A DNA stretch of 64,000 nucleotides, taken from assembly GCA_009746045.1 (NCBI GenBank), contig RPFO01000104.1, forward strand, positions 2,870,796 through 2,934,795. The letters are read 5' to 3'. Both the position numbers and the translations under genes were made by a program. A model generated the notes under the pieces. That model saw nothing but the letters and a program-made list of their open reading frames with translations, was not told the DNA's origin and did not search any database. The DNA is from Mesostigma viride. Its lineage: Eukaryota; Streptophyta; Mesostigmatophyceae; Mesostigmatales; Mesostigmataceae. Shown here one piece after another: positions 37,982 to 50,035 of the stretch (position 1 is its first letter; each line of letters starts with the position of its first letter).

Positions 37982-38779
37982 ATTCATGGAGAACTTATGC
38001 CCACGTGACGTAGGTGCGCGTAGTTTCAAACTACACTCGCCATTTCACCACTAGCACTCGCGATTACCCTCGCAACTGCACCACTAGCACTGGCTGTGTC
38101 ATCCGATCCACTCGTGACATTTCTGTATGTATCTGCCATCATTTGCAACCGAGTGGACAGCCGGGTGCCTGTGGGAAATGCCCTCTACAATAGGCAAACT
38201 GCCCTCTCTAATCATTTAACCAAAATTTTCGGCTCATAAACCAGCGATTGGCATGGCCATGAGCCTGACAGATGGACGACAGATGGGTGGAACGCCACCT
38301 CATCATTTTATACGCCGTATGATTCCATTGTTGCGCCGTATTATCGTATTCTCTGGCGACCTCATGTGCGTAACACCCTCCGTCGGTGATCACCTCGGAG
38401 TCCCCTTTACATGGCATACTGGTACTAGTAGAAGTTTGTGCTACAACCTAGCACATTGCCATCCTTCGGCCTCCCCCTGATTTCTTTTCCCATGATTTCC
38501 ACGCCTGAACGTGAAAGCATGGTCCTATCGAATCGCAACCTCCTCGGCTGCTCGCCCTTATACTGAAAGGAAGAACGAGAGGGGGAAACGGGTCCCTCAA
38601 GGAGTGTGATTTACGAGATCCACACGCGCACACGTACCATCCTTGGAGATGCATCGTGTCCGGTGGCGACGCAGTATTGTCGGGAGGATGGACATATCCC
38701 TCGCCGTGCACGTGATCTGGCCTCCGTTCCCCTCCTCAACCATCCCCCGACAAGTTTCTGTCGTGTGCCTGCGGCCCAG

Positions 38780-39002
38780 AAAAGAAAAAGGAAAAGGAAG
38801 CCGCAGCCATACCAGACGAAAACGAACAGGCCGAAGGATTGAATGAACAACCCGACGACACGAACCAGTTGGAAGTTATTGGTACGATCAAGCAAGTCCA
38901 CGGTGGTATGTTAGGCTTTTACATGTATATTGTGCTAACGGATAGCCGCGCTGGTCGTATTCGTTTTGTCTGGGGGCCAACGCACGAACGCGCTACAGTG
39001 AT
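38780..39002 (+). other. Possible isolated coding exon, unidentified
   Basis: After a possible acceptor (GCGGCCCAG at 38772-38780) one frame reads EKKKEKEAAAIPDENEQAEG and continues with QLEVIGTIKQVHGGMLGFYM up to a (CCCG)n microsatellite at 39003. Composition looks coding and there is no stop for about 70 codons, but I cannot link it to other exons or name it. Confidence 0.25.
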
Positions 39003-39071
39003 CACCCGCCCGCCCGCCCGCCCGCCCGCCCGCCCGCCCGCCTGCCCGCCTGCCCGCCCGCCTGCCCGCCA
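39003..39071. repeat. (CCCG)n microsatellite
   Basis: About sixteen CCCG/CCTG units. The related tract at 37.7 kb has the same unit. Confidence 0.9.
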
Positions 39072-39501
39072 TCAACCAGTGGGCGTTGGAGGAAGACAAG
39101 CCTGCCAGTCTCATGGCTGTACAAGTGGGCCACAACATGTGGCGTCATCAGCGGTGAGTTGATCAATCGACCAAAAGTGTCCGGACTTGCGCATGCGATC
39201 AGCTGGGGGGAGGGGAGCGGTTTCAATTCTGGTGCGTGGATGCTTGGGGTGGAAGAGAGGGGTGGAATCCTGGAGCGCACAAAACAGGTGGCCAGCCAGT
39301 TTAGTGGACTATCAGATGGAGCTGACACCTGTGTGGCACTGGTGTAATGTGCCCTACAGCATACCTAAGGGCCCTAGAGCTTCAACTATTGTACTCCTAT
39401 ATCAAGTAGTTTACTGAATGATGAGTTTTACTGAATGACTGCGTTGGTGGCACAGGAGCAAGGGCAGTCAGCGACAAGCCTTTGATCCCCACAACGCTTA
39501 C

Positions 39502-42500
39502 TCGCAGCTGAAGACCTCTCCGTTCTTGTTGGCGGTGCCATCACCGACGGTTGATGATATGATGGCAGTGCGCATGTTCTGCGGGCGTTGGGGAAAGGTT
39601 AAAAAAGGGCACACGGGCACGTGGGTGGGTCAACATTAAGATGAGGAGGGGGGGAGGGTCCGCACGTTCTGCTGGTGTTGGAGTAGTAAGAGCACACGGG
39701 CACCTAAATTGATGAACAGTCAGAGAAGGAAGGAGGATGACAAGGGGTGGTGGTTGCGCATGTGCTCTGCCGTGTTTGGGAATCGAGGGCGTTTGACCCG
39801 GGCACACATGGGCAAGTCGGGGTGTGTGGAAAACAAGTCAGAGAGGAGGTCGGAGAAAAGGAGGCAAGAAAGAAGAAGAAGAAGAAGAAGAAGAAGAAGA
39901 AGAAGAAGAAGAAGAAGAAGAAGAAGAAGAAGAAGAAGAAGAAGAAGAAGAAGAAGAAGAAGAAGAAGAAGAAGAAGAAGAAGAAGAAGAAGAAGAAGAA
40001 GAAGAAGAAGAAGAAGAAGAAGAAGAAGAAGAAGAAGAAGAAGAAGAAGAAGAAGAAGAAGAAGAAGAAGAAAGAAGGGGGGAACGCATTGTCTCACAGA
40101 AAGAGGGGGAGGGTGCCCCTAGTCTGCCGTGTTCGGCATTGTGCACGTGAGCCGCATGGGTGCGTGAAGGACAGGGCGTATCCGGAGGAGGGAAGAAAGT
40201 GGGGAAGGAAGGCGCATCATGGGGCAGGAAGGAAGGAGGGGAGGGAGAAAGTTACAAACGGGGAGGCTGGATCGGCGAGCAGGAACCGATGATGGGGGAG
40301 CAAAGAGTGGAGAAGAAAAAACAGGGGCCCTCTTGGCAGTAGAAAGCCCTCTTGGCAGTAGAAAGCCCTCTTGGCAGTAGAAAGCCCTCTTGGCAGTAGA
40401 AAGCCCTCTTGGCAGTAGAAAGCCCTCTTGGCAGTAGAAAGCCAAGAGGGGGAACAGAGGCCGGGGGTGGGCACTTAATCAATGAGACAAGGCAGCACTA
40501 TGTTAACTACAGATAGGTAGGGGAGACAAGGCAGCACTATGTTAACTACAGATAGGTAGGGGAGACAAGGCAGCACTATGTTAACTACAGATAGGTAGGG
40601 GAGACAAGGCAGCACTATGTTAACTACAGATAGGTAGGGGAGACAAGGCAGCACTATGTTAACTACAGATAGGTAGGGGAGACAAGGCAGCACTATGTTA
40701 ACTACAGATAGGTAGGGGAGACAAGGCAGCACTATGTTAACTACAGATAGGTAGGGGAGACAAGGCAGCCCTATGTTAACTACAGATAGGTAGGGGTTAC
40801 CAGATCTTAAAAACAAGCGAGCGAGAGAATAGGAACCACAAGGCATATCAAGAACCACAGGGCATATCAAGAAAAACACGCTGTGCATTGTGCAGCCATT
40901 ATCCATAGCAGGTGCTATCAAGACAGATAGCAACTGAGCCAGCAGCTAAGCTCTTCTTGGGCATGGGCCCATTCGCTGGGTCAACGTTGGTAAGGCACAA
41001 CATATCTACGGCTCCAGTCAGAGCGTTGGTAAGGCTCAACGTTTACAAGGCAGCAAGAGATACGATTCCCACACGCATACCCACGCCTGGGCTGGATGGC
41101 GCGGCCCACCTCCATCACCAAGCCACACTAGAAAACGCACACTAGTACTGCTGGCTTCCGTATGAACAGCATACCTCACCCGCCATGGGCTGGAGGAGTG
41201 CACCCACCATGCAGCTGGTAGGTCGGCTCATTTAACCTTTACGCCCAAACACACACCCATCATATTAAACAGCCCTACTCACCCCCTGCTGGATCAGCGC
41301 GCCGACCAGCTGGTCTGGGCTGAGCGACAGCAGCTCGTTGCTGGGCGTGATGCGGAACACACCCACCTGCAAGGTTAAGCAAAAATAAAAAGTAGTAGGT
41401 AAATATATAGTAGGTAAATAATATAGTAGTAGGTAAATAATATAGTAGTAGGTAAATAATATAGTAGTAGTATGTCTGAATATAGCACGTGAGTTAGGGG
41501 CAGCAGGAGGGGCGGCAAGGGTGTAGCAGGGGGGGAGAATGGGGAGGATGAGGCAGGCCTATGCATATACATGCACACATGTACAGTGGGCGCACCGTGT
41601 AAATGGTTTGGCTATCATGATGAATAATAACCGTGGGCACTTGCCAATAGGTGGAAGTGGAAAAGGATGGGCACATCTACTGTGGGGGAGATGGGCAGAC
41701 CGAGGGGGAGATAGGCAGTGGGGGTGGGTTGGCCGCATCGGTACTACTATATATGTACTACTATATATGGTGCAATACTGTATACTATACTATAATAGAT
41801 ATACTACAGTATGGTACATAGATATACTAGTGTATGGTGCAATACTGTATACTATACTGTAATATATTGCCACCGCCACTGTCACTGTCACGGGTGCCTG
41901 CAAGTAGCTTGACGAGAAAAATGGTGGGCCATCTGTAATTAGATCAGTGCTGCTGGCGCCATCATTGCTTCTGCCAGTCGGTGGTCAAGCAATGGGCGGA
42001 CTTTTGAGATATGCCGGGAAGACAGCTGGCACCTGTTCGATCACTTAGTTCATACACGGCATATGCTAACAGCTGGCACCTGTTCGATCACTTGGTTCAT
42101 ACACGGCATATGCTAACAGCTGGCACCTGTTCGATCACTTGGTTCATACACGGCATATGCTAACAGCTGGCACCTGTTCGATCACTTGGTTCATACACGG
42201 CATATGCTAACAGCTGGCACCTGTTCGATCACTTGGTTCATACACGGCATATGCTAACAGCTGGCACCTCTTCGATCACTTGGTTCATACACGGCATATG
42301 CTAACAGCTGGCACCTGTTCGATCACTTGGTTCATACACGGCATATGCTAACAGCTGGCACCTCTTCGATCACTTGGTTCATACACGGCATATGCTAACA
42401 GCTGGCACCTCTTCGATCACTTGGTTCATACACGGCATATGCTGAGCAAGTGTGCGAGGGTACGCAGTGGGCGAGTGTGCAAGCACGCAAGTGTGCGAGA

Positions 42501-45500
42501 GTGAGAGCGTGCCAGCATGCCCTGTGCAGCGGTCAGTGTGGCAGCTCCACCCACCACATCAACCACTTGGAGCTTGGGACATCACGAATGAACTCATTGA
42601 TTGATCGTTGATTGCTTGATCAACGGCGTAATGCCAGCACAATATGCTGGCAGTTCCACCACCCACCACGTCCACCACTTTGAAGTTGCCCAGGCTCAGC
42701 AGCGTCTCCAGCTCCCCCGGTTTGGAGTCCGGCTTCCCGGCACGGTTCTGGCGACAGTCACAATGTCACGTCGGGAATGGTCATCAAGCACAAGTGGTGG
42801 AACCGGGTGGGGGTTCGACCATCACGGTAGAGGCTTCTTGGCACCACGAGTCCTGCCTGAAGAAAGGATATACTATTCCACTCAAAAGAATAGCACACAA
42901 AAGCTAGTCACCATAAATATGGTACCCAGAAGTACAGTACTCGTGTATATACCCATTAGTACAGAACCCATACGTGATGTACCATAAGCACAGTGCCCGT
43001 TAGTACAGTACCCATACGTAATGTACCATAAGCACAGTGCCCATTAGTACAGAACCCATACGTAATGTACCATAAGCACAGTGCCCATTAGTACAGAACC
43101 CATACGTGATGTACCATAAGCACAGTGCCCATTAGTACAGAACCCATACGTGATGTACCATAAGCACAGTGCCCATTAGTACAGAACCCATACGTGATGT
43201 ACCATAAGCACAGTGCCCATTAGTACAGAACCCATACGTGATGTACCATAAGCACAGTGCCCATTAGTACAGAACCCATACGTGATGTACCACAAGCACA
43301 GTGCCCATTAGTACAGAACCCATACGTGATGTACCATAAGCACAGTGCCCATTAGTACAGAACCCATAAGCATAGTACGCATAGGTTAACCCATCAGCCG
43401 TGTACAGCACCCACCGCGCCAAACGATTTCTTTCATCCTGCGGCTGCTGCTGCCCACTACCCCTCCTCCCCAAGGCAAGGCAGGCCCTACTGTTGTTCTC
43501 CGCAAGGCAAGGCAAGCGCTACTGTTGTTCTCCGCAAGGCAAGGCAAGCGCTACTGTTGTTCTCCGCAAGGCAAGGCAGGCCCTATTGTCGGAGTCCAAA
43601 TTATTAGCCCTATTGATGGAGTCCAAACGACTAGCCTGCTCCTACCTTCTCCGATGGCATTTCCTGTCATTCCAGTCTTGCCAAGTATAGCTCCCCGAGA
43701 GGATACCCTAACGACCCTGAGACTCAAGTTCTCATACATGCAGGGACCAGGGTGAGTATGTCCTACGATGCGTGGAAAAGTGAACCGTGGGTTGCCCTAT
43801 GGCCTGATCCGAGGAGGCTCGACAGCCATCCACGGGCCTACCGCTTCGCACGGCAGCCCCGTACACAAACGGTTGGATGTCAATGCTAGGCAACATGTGC
43901 ATTCAACAAAGATACACGCAAACAGTGTTTTTGTAAGACACAGCAGATAGAAGGGTACGTAGTGACTGGGGAGGCTGCAAGTATGCAACCCATCACATAA
44001 ATACTGGGAATAGGTAGCGGTAGCCTTTCCCTTTTGCGAGTCATACAGACTGCGTGGCATGCGAGACCTGCCCCGCATGCCGGCCCGTGCATTCATCCCT
44101 TGGCCCACCTCGGGTGTCGGCTACATGGCGGCTGGCTGGCATATGCTTCATGCCTAAGTAAACAAGCACTTGCGCGTCATGCGCATAGGCATGCCACAGA
44201 GTACAATGCTAATGTCATTAGAAAAATGCTTACACAAAAGATAAACAAAAACAAACAAACAAACAAACAAACAAACAAACAAACAAACGAACGAACGAAC
44301 GAACGAACGAACGAACGAACGAACGAACGAACGAACGAACGAACGAACGAACGAACGAACGAACGAACGAACGAACGAACGAACGAACGAACGAACGAAC
44401 GAACGAACGAACGAACGAACGAACGAACGAACGAACGAACGAACGAACGAACGAACGAACGAACGAACGAACGAACGAACGAACGAACGAACGAACGAAC
44501 GAACGAACGAACGAACGAACGAACGAACGAACGAACGAACGAACGAACGAACGAACGAACGAACGAACGAACGAACGAACGAACGAACGAACGAACGAAC
44601 GAACGAACGAACGAACGAACGAACGAACGAACGAACGAACGAACGAACGAACGAACGAACGAACGAACGAACGAACGAACGAACGAACGAACGAACGAAC
44701 GAACGAACGAACGAACGAACGAACGAACGAACGAACGAACGAACGAACGAACGAACGAACGAACGAACGAACGAACGAACGAACGAACGAACGAACGAAC
44801 GAACGAACGAACGAACGAACGAACGAACGAACGAACGAACGAACGAACGAACGAACGAACGAACGAACGAACGAACGAACGAACGAACGAACGAACGAAC
44901 GAACGAACGAACGAACGAACGAACGAACGAACGAACGAACGAACGAACGAACGAACGAACGAACGAACGAACGAACGAACGAACGAACGAACGAACGAAC
45001 GAACGAACGAACGAACGAACGAACGAACGAACGAACGAACGAACGAACGAACGAACGAACGAACGAACGAACGAACGAACGAACGAACGAACGAACGAAC
45101 GAACGAACGAACGAACGAACGAACGAACGAACGAACGAACGAACGAACGAACGAACGAACGAACGAACGAACGAACGAACGAACGAACGAACGAACGAAC
45201 GAACGAACGAACGAACGAACGAACGAACGAACGAACGAACGAACGAACGAACGAACGAACGAACGAACGAACGAACGAACGAACGAACGAACGAACGAAC
45301 GAACGAACGAACGAACGAACGAACGAACGAACGAACGAACGAACGAACGAACGAACGAACGAACGAACGAACGAACGAACGAACGAACGAACGAACGAAC
45401 GAACGAACGAACGAACGAACGAACGAACGAACGAACGAACGAACGAACGAACGAACGAACGAACGAACGAACGAACGAACGAACGAACGAACGAACGAAC

Positions 45501-47898
45501 GAACGAACGAACGAACGAACGAACGAACGAACGAACGAACGAACGAACGAACGAACGAACGAACGAACGAACGAACGAACGAACGAACGAACGAACGAAC
45601 GAACGAACGAACGAACGAACGAACGAACGAACGAACGAACGAACGAACGAACGAACGAACGAACGAACGAACGAACGAACGAACGAACGAACGAACGAAC
45701 GAACGAACGAACGAACGAACGAACGAACGAACGAACGAACGAACGAACGAACGAACGAACGAACGAACGAACGAACGAACGAACGAACGAACGAACGAAC
45801 GAACGAACGAACGAACGAACGAACGAACGAACGAACGAACGAACGAACGAACGAACGAACGAACGAACGAACGAACGAACGAACGAACGAACGAACGAAC
45901 GAACGAACGAACGAACGAACGAACGAACGAACGAACGAACGAACGAACGAACGAACGAACGAACGAACGAACGAACGAACGAACGAACGAACGAACGAAC
46001 GAACGAACGAACGAACGAACGAACGAACGAACGAACGAACGAACGAACGAACGAACGAACGAACGAACGAACGAACGAACGAACGAACGAACGAACGAAC
46101 GAACGAACGAACGAACGAACGAACGAACGAACGAACGAACGAACGAACGAACGAACGAACGAACGAACGAACGAACGAACGAACGAACGAACGAACGAAC
46201 GAACGAACGAACGAACGAACGAACGAACGAACGACGAACGAACGAACGAACGAACGAACGAACGAACGAACGAACGAACGAACGAACGAACGAACGAACG
46301 AACGAACGAACGAACGAACGAACGAACGAACGAACGAACGAACGAACGAACGAACGAACGAACGAACGAACGAACGAACGAACGAACGAACGAACGAACG
46401 AACGAACGAACGAACGAACGAACGAACGAACGAACGAACGAACGAACGAACGAACGAACGAACGAACGAACGAACGAACGAACGAACGAACGAACGAACG
46501 AACGAACGAACGAACGAACGAACGAACGAACGAACGAACGAACGAACGAACGAACGAACGAACGAACGAACGAACGAACGAACGAACGAACGAACGAACG
46601 AACGAACGAACGAACGAACGAACGAACGAACGAACGAACGAACGAACGAACGAACGAACGAACAAACAAACAAACAAACAAACAAACAAAGATCGTCTGC
46701 ATCATGCCCCAGCGCACACGCATCATCGCGTCTAGTGGTCGCCTTAGTCAGTCCACCAGCGTATCATGCAGTTTTCTACATGGGGCTCACCCAGCCAGAC
46801 CCTGTGGGGGCTGGAATTCAGGAGTACATCTCCCCAAACATGATTTATACCAAACCATTTCTACTATAACAATGGAAGCCCAAGCAAAAGCCACAAAAAC
46901 GACATACTGGGTGGCCCACGAGGTCGGGCAAAGCTAGCATTACTCTTGCAGTGGTATCCCGTGCTGCTCACTGCCTCGCACTGCCTCGCACTGCCTAGCC
47001 TGGCAATGCCCCTTTAAGGATACCGACCACAAACATCCGGTCCAAAGAAAAGGCTCACTCGCAGGAACTTGGGATCTTGTCCCCTACCAGGCGTGCTCAT
47101 TTCAGGAATATCTTCCCCCCCCCCCACACCCCCCTTTCCCCCCCCAGAAGACAAAAAAAACACCTATTGGCATCCAAGCACCGATGGCTCTCTAAACCTA
47201 AATATAGATGTGGGTGCGACTGTGACATGCATGTTCATGCGAACGTACGATGGCAACAACCCATGATGAGGCAGGGTACAGCAGGGACACCCCCGAGACT
47301 CCCTGCAGCCGCGTGAAATCGTCGGATGCCACGAGCGGCTCCGCGAAGGCACTGCCAGGTCCTGCAGGCAACAAAGTTTGTTACGCGGATCACATGGGAC
47401 GGTTATCAGGCTACAGTGCAGGGACCGACATTGGGTTCTTTTCTCCGTTTTCAGATGCCGTTTGCTCTCGACGTTCAAGGTGCATGAAGGCGCATGAGTT
47501 GGATGCATCTACTTCAGGCCCCCGGGTGAGGAGTACTAAATTTCACTGACTAAACAGCATCAACATGAGAGTGAGAGATTCCACATTGTTCATCCCGTCA
47601 ACGCAGCGTTCGTAGAAGAAACCCTAGTTGCAAGCATCCACCAACCTGTGAGGGCCAAAGGTGCTGTCGCTAAGGTTGCCATCATGAGCTCCCGTCGCGA
47701 CAATGCCAGGCCTGCACATTCACGGTCGGGACACGTGCCAGGCGCAGAATCCTGCATTTGGCATGTGGATACCGGGTGTCTTCTGCATTGCAGAGGCTTG
47801 GCCGCAATTAGCCGTGGTAGTGGAAAAATCCTACCAGAGGAGCCAACGTTTAGTTGGCCATGTAGACGAACTGTGGATTGGCAAGTAACGCCTGCCAT
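39502..47898 (-). CDS. PsbP-domain thylakoid-lumen protein, five exons assembled (3' end not found)
   Basis: Exons: 47898-47646, 47361-47249, 42747-42667, 41366-41283, 39578-39502. All have GT/AG borders and fitting phases (1, 0, 0, 0, then 2). Exon 1 is a chloroplast transit peptide ending in a twin-arginine lumen signal (LSRRELMMATLATAPLALT), completed in exon 2 by GPGSAFA with an A-x-A cleavage site. Exon 2 then reads GVSLLYPASSWVVAI, the PsbP-type beta strand with YP..W. Exons 3-5 give NRAGKPDSKPGELETLLSLG, then NFKVVDVVGVFRITPSNELL, then TVGDGTANKNGEVFSC, as in PsbP-like/PPD proteins. These assist photosystem or NDH assembly in the lumen. The C-terminal exon was not found. Intron 2 holds the AACG array; other introns hold minisatellites. 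Confidence 0.65.
39871..40072. repeat. (GAA)n microsatellite, about 67 copies
   Basis: Uninterrupted AAG/GAA triplets, in intron 4 of the PsbP-type gene. Long GAA tracts can form triplex DNA. The poly-Lys, poly-Glu and poly-Arg frames are artefacts. Confidence 0.95.
40327..40443. repeat. 19-bp minisatellite, six copies
   Basis: Unit GCCCTCTTGGCAGTAGAAA, six perfect copies. Confidence 0.95.
40484..40797. repeat. 39-bp minisatellite, eight copies
   Basis: Unit starting GAGACAAGGCAGCACTATGT and ending GATAGGTAGGG. The last copy has one change (GCAGCCCTATG). Confidence 0.95.
41393..41470. repeat. AGTAGTAGGTAAATA short tandem repeat
   Basis: Four or five AT-rich units of about 20-22 bp in intron 4, next to exon 4 of the PsbP-type gene on its 5' side. 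Confidence 0.8.
42024..42440. repeat. 47-bp minisatellite, nine copies
   Basis: Unit AGCTGGCACCTGTTCGATCA followed by CTTGGTTCATACACGGCATATGCTAAC. Copies 6, 8 and 9 share a variant CCTCTTCG, and copy 1 has TTAGTTC, so the array grew by block duplication. Confidence 0.95.
42957..43375. repeat. 44-bp minisatellite, about nine and a half copies
   Basis: Unit TAGTACAGAACCCATACGTG followed by ATGTACCATAAGCACAGTGCCCAT. Early copies carry CGTAATG; one copy has ACCACAAG. Confidence 0.95.
43470..43590. repeat. CAAGGCAAGGC short tandem repeat
   Basis: Three to four units of about 33 bp (CAAGGCAAGGCARGCSCTACTGTTGTTCTCCG). Confidence 0.85.
44153..46712. repeat. Dispersed repeat R1, copy 3, carrying the AACG array
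   Basis: R1 sequence on the left (ACTTGCGCGTCATGCGCATAGGCATG ... GCTAATGTCATTAGAAAAATG at 44167-44228) and on the right (ATCGTCTGCATCATGCCCCA at 46691-46710) flanks the array. The junctions correspond to adjacent bases in copies 1 and 2. Confidence 0.85.
44289..46663. repeat. Giant (AACG)n microsatellite, 2375 bp
   Basis: 593 GAAC units plus a single 3-bp unit near 46233, no other deviation. AAAC units border it on both sides (44243-44288 and 46664-46689). Because the unit is a tetramer without stop codons in any frame, it creates 800-960-codon open frames on both strands that are not genes. Confidence 0.97.
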
Positions 47899-48890
47899 TT
47901 CATCAGATTATGCCTTTTAAAAAAAAGTACTCAGCAGAGGAAATAATTAATTGAGCTATTAGATACTTTGTCTGTCGGACACGACGGCAAACTACGGTGC
48001 CATTATCCCGTCGAAGCCGAGAAGGACATGCAGGTTCACGTAGGTGAGATCCATATGCGCTGTAGTGCGTATCTCACCTGCGTTTTATCCATTACGTCGT
48101 GTTGCGTACGTTCGTGTCAACTGCCAAGAGCAAACAAGAGGGCTGGGACAAGCGCGAGATTTTTACCGCGCCATATGGCAGCATAAAATTATGCATGCCG
48201 AGTTGCCCTGCCCAATTCCCGCGTCTGCCCAGGCGCGGCGTCGTGTTTTGTGCACAGCGTGGTGATCCCTTATTACGTGGAACTTCGCCACGTGTCCGGA
48301 GGCTTGACAGCACTCACATGCAGGTCACATGCAGGTCTGGTTTTTCCACAACGTTGCCGAGAGATGGACGCCCAGTTGGTTTTTCCTAGGCTGGCAAAAC
48401 GGGATTCTGCAAACAGTGCACAGCTCCCGTCTTGTCACTTCGCCAAACCATGCGGATTTGTTGACATGGTTCCTTACAGTGATGAAATAAGACAAAACCA
48501 GGGAGTCTATTAATTTTCGTCACCTACGATGTTCTTGTTTACCTAAAGAATTTACGTGTAAACGGCGTGTGTGCCTTAACCCCTAAACCGTCCTCGTGCC
48601 GATTTTCGACTGCGAGTTTTTCTCATGCCTCACATTCGGCATGAGTTTGTGCGCCCTGTAGGGATTTGGCGGGAGGGTTTTGGCGGGAACCAACTAGACC
48701 ACCGAAAAGATCTAGATTCACTCTATCCGTAGGACACTTGTCTGACCGTATTTGACCACCGTATCAGGGTGGAAACCCTGGTCAAAGTCAACAGGGTACC
48801 CTGGTGCATGCAGGTTTGGGCGGTAAAAAAAATTGACAAAAACGTACGAAAACGAAGGATGCGAAAAAAGGGGGGAGCGCGGACGTAGAC

Positions 48891-50035
48891 ATGGCGGACG
48901 AAATGCAGGCAGATATACGGACTTTCAAGGTAAAGAAGGGCATTTTCATGGCAGTGCCTGTGGAAAAATTCGGACGAGACTGGGCGATAGAGCAGTATGG
49001 GGAAAAACAAAGCGAGGTACGTTTGCCGGGCAAGGTAGTGACAGTGAACAGGTCCGGAGATGGTGCACGGTGCTATTTCCCGGACGACAAGCTCACGTAC
49101 CCATTCACCCGTGAGCAGATTTTCATATATTCGTGCAGCTCAGATGAGTACGAAGCTCTAGTGAAAGAATGCGCCGCCAGGAAGGTCCCAACGGCAGGTA
49201 GCAGTGACGATGATAGCGAGCAGGGCCAGGATAGCGATTCTGACGCCGGCGAGGACGACGACGACAAATCCGAGGATATCGAGCTGCCCACACCGGTCAA
49301 GCGACGCGAGCCGGGGAAGCGCGCTGTCGGCAACCCGAAGAAGAACCCAGCCATCAGCCACGCCCCGAAAAGGCGCCGTCAGACCAAGGCGGCGGCCAGC
49401 GAGAGCGTTGTCTCGGACGCTTCCGATGACGACTTTGTTTACCAGAAGGGTGCGGAGGGTCCGGTGCCGAGCGGTGAGGCTGAGCTCGATGATTCGTTTT
49501 TCCTAACGACACTCCTGCCACTGAGGAGCCAGCCGAGACTGTCTGGAAATCTGGTTTCGGCAAGCCAGGTGTGTTTCCTTTTCCCGATACTCCGGTGCTG
49601 TCGCCGATGACGGGTACCGCCTGCTATCAAAACCTTTCCCCTGCCCAGCTCGAGTTTGGGCCCCTCGGGCTGTTCTCCCTTTTCTGGTCCCAACGTGATG
49701 TCGTGGCCAAGATTGTCAAGGAGACCAACGACTATGCTGAGCTCAAGGGGGCGGGCAAGCCAGGTGAGCGTGAGTGGCACCCCTTAACAATGCATGAGAT
49801 GGGCAAATTTCTGGGTGGAGCAGGTGCTGTGCCAACTGTGCTGCGCGCAAGGCAGGAAGCACAAGACCTCGGTCATGTGCGAGCACTGTGACATGGCGTT
49901 CTGCAGCAACAGCGAGCGGAACTGCTTCGGCCTCTTCCACTCCGGGCAGGTGGAGGGGCTGGACTTCAACGTGACGAAGCAGCGGGTATGGCAGCGCCTC
50001 TCCCAGCGTGGCGAATGCGCCAAGAATTTCAAGGG
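48891..50035 (+). pseudogene. piggyBac transposase remnant lacking the catalytic core
   Basis: Frame 1 (48891 to about 49495) is an acidic N-terminal region (DDDSEQGQDSDSDAGEDDDD) with basic nuclear signals (KRRRQTKAAA). A frameshift in TTTTT near 49498 leads to frame 2 (to about 49812), where QLEFGPLGLFSLFWSQRDVV, then IVKETNDYAE and WHPLTMHEMGKFLGG match the N-terminal domain of piggyBac transposases. Then the sequence jumps to a third frame with LCQLCCAQGRKHKTSVMCEH, CDMAFCS and CFGLFH, the C-terminal cysteine-rich domain that binds the inverted ends. The DDD catalytic domain of several hundred residues is absent. Confidence 0.75.

Noticed and set aside
37592-38008. Proline-rich 138-aa protein
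   Set aside because: Frame through the CCCG/CCCT microsatellite.
39000-39160. Sixth exon of the PsbP-type gene (LMTPHVVAHLYSHETGRLVF on the minus strand)
   Set aside because: The wording is suggestive but no acceptor site stands at a usable place and the conserved PsbP tail is not evident.
39709-40292. Poly-Lys, poly-Glu, poly-Arg and poly-Leu frames
   Set aside because: They only read the GAA microsatellite.
42024-43375. CRISPR-like arrays
   Set aside because: The units are head-to-tail without unique spacers, in eukaryotic DNA; they are minisatellites.
44034-46937. Open frames of 800-967 codons on both strands
   Set aside because: They are produced by the stop-free tetramer AACG/CGTT (Asn-Glu-Arg-Thr or Arg-Ser-Phe-Val repeats).
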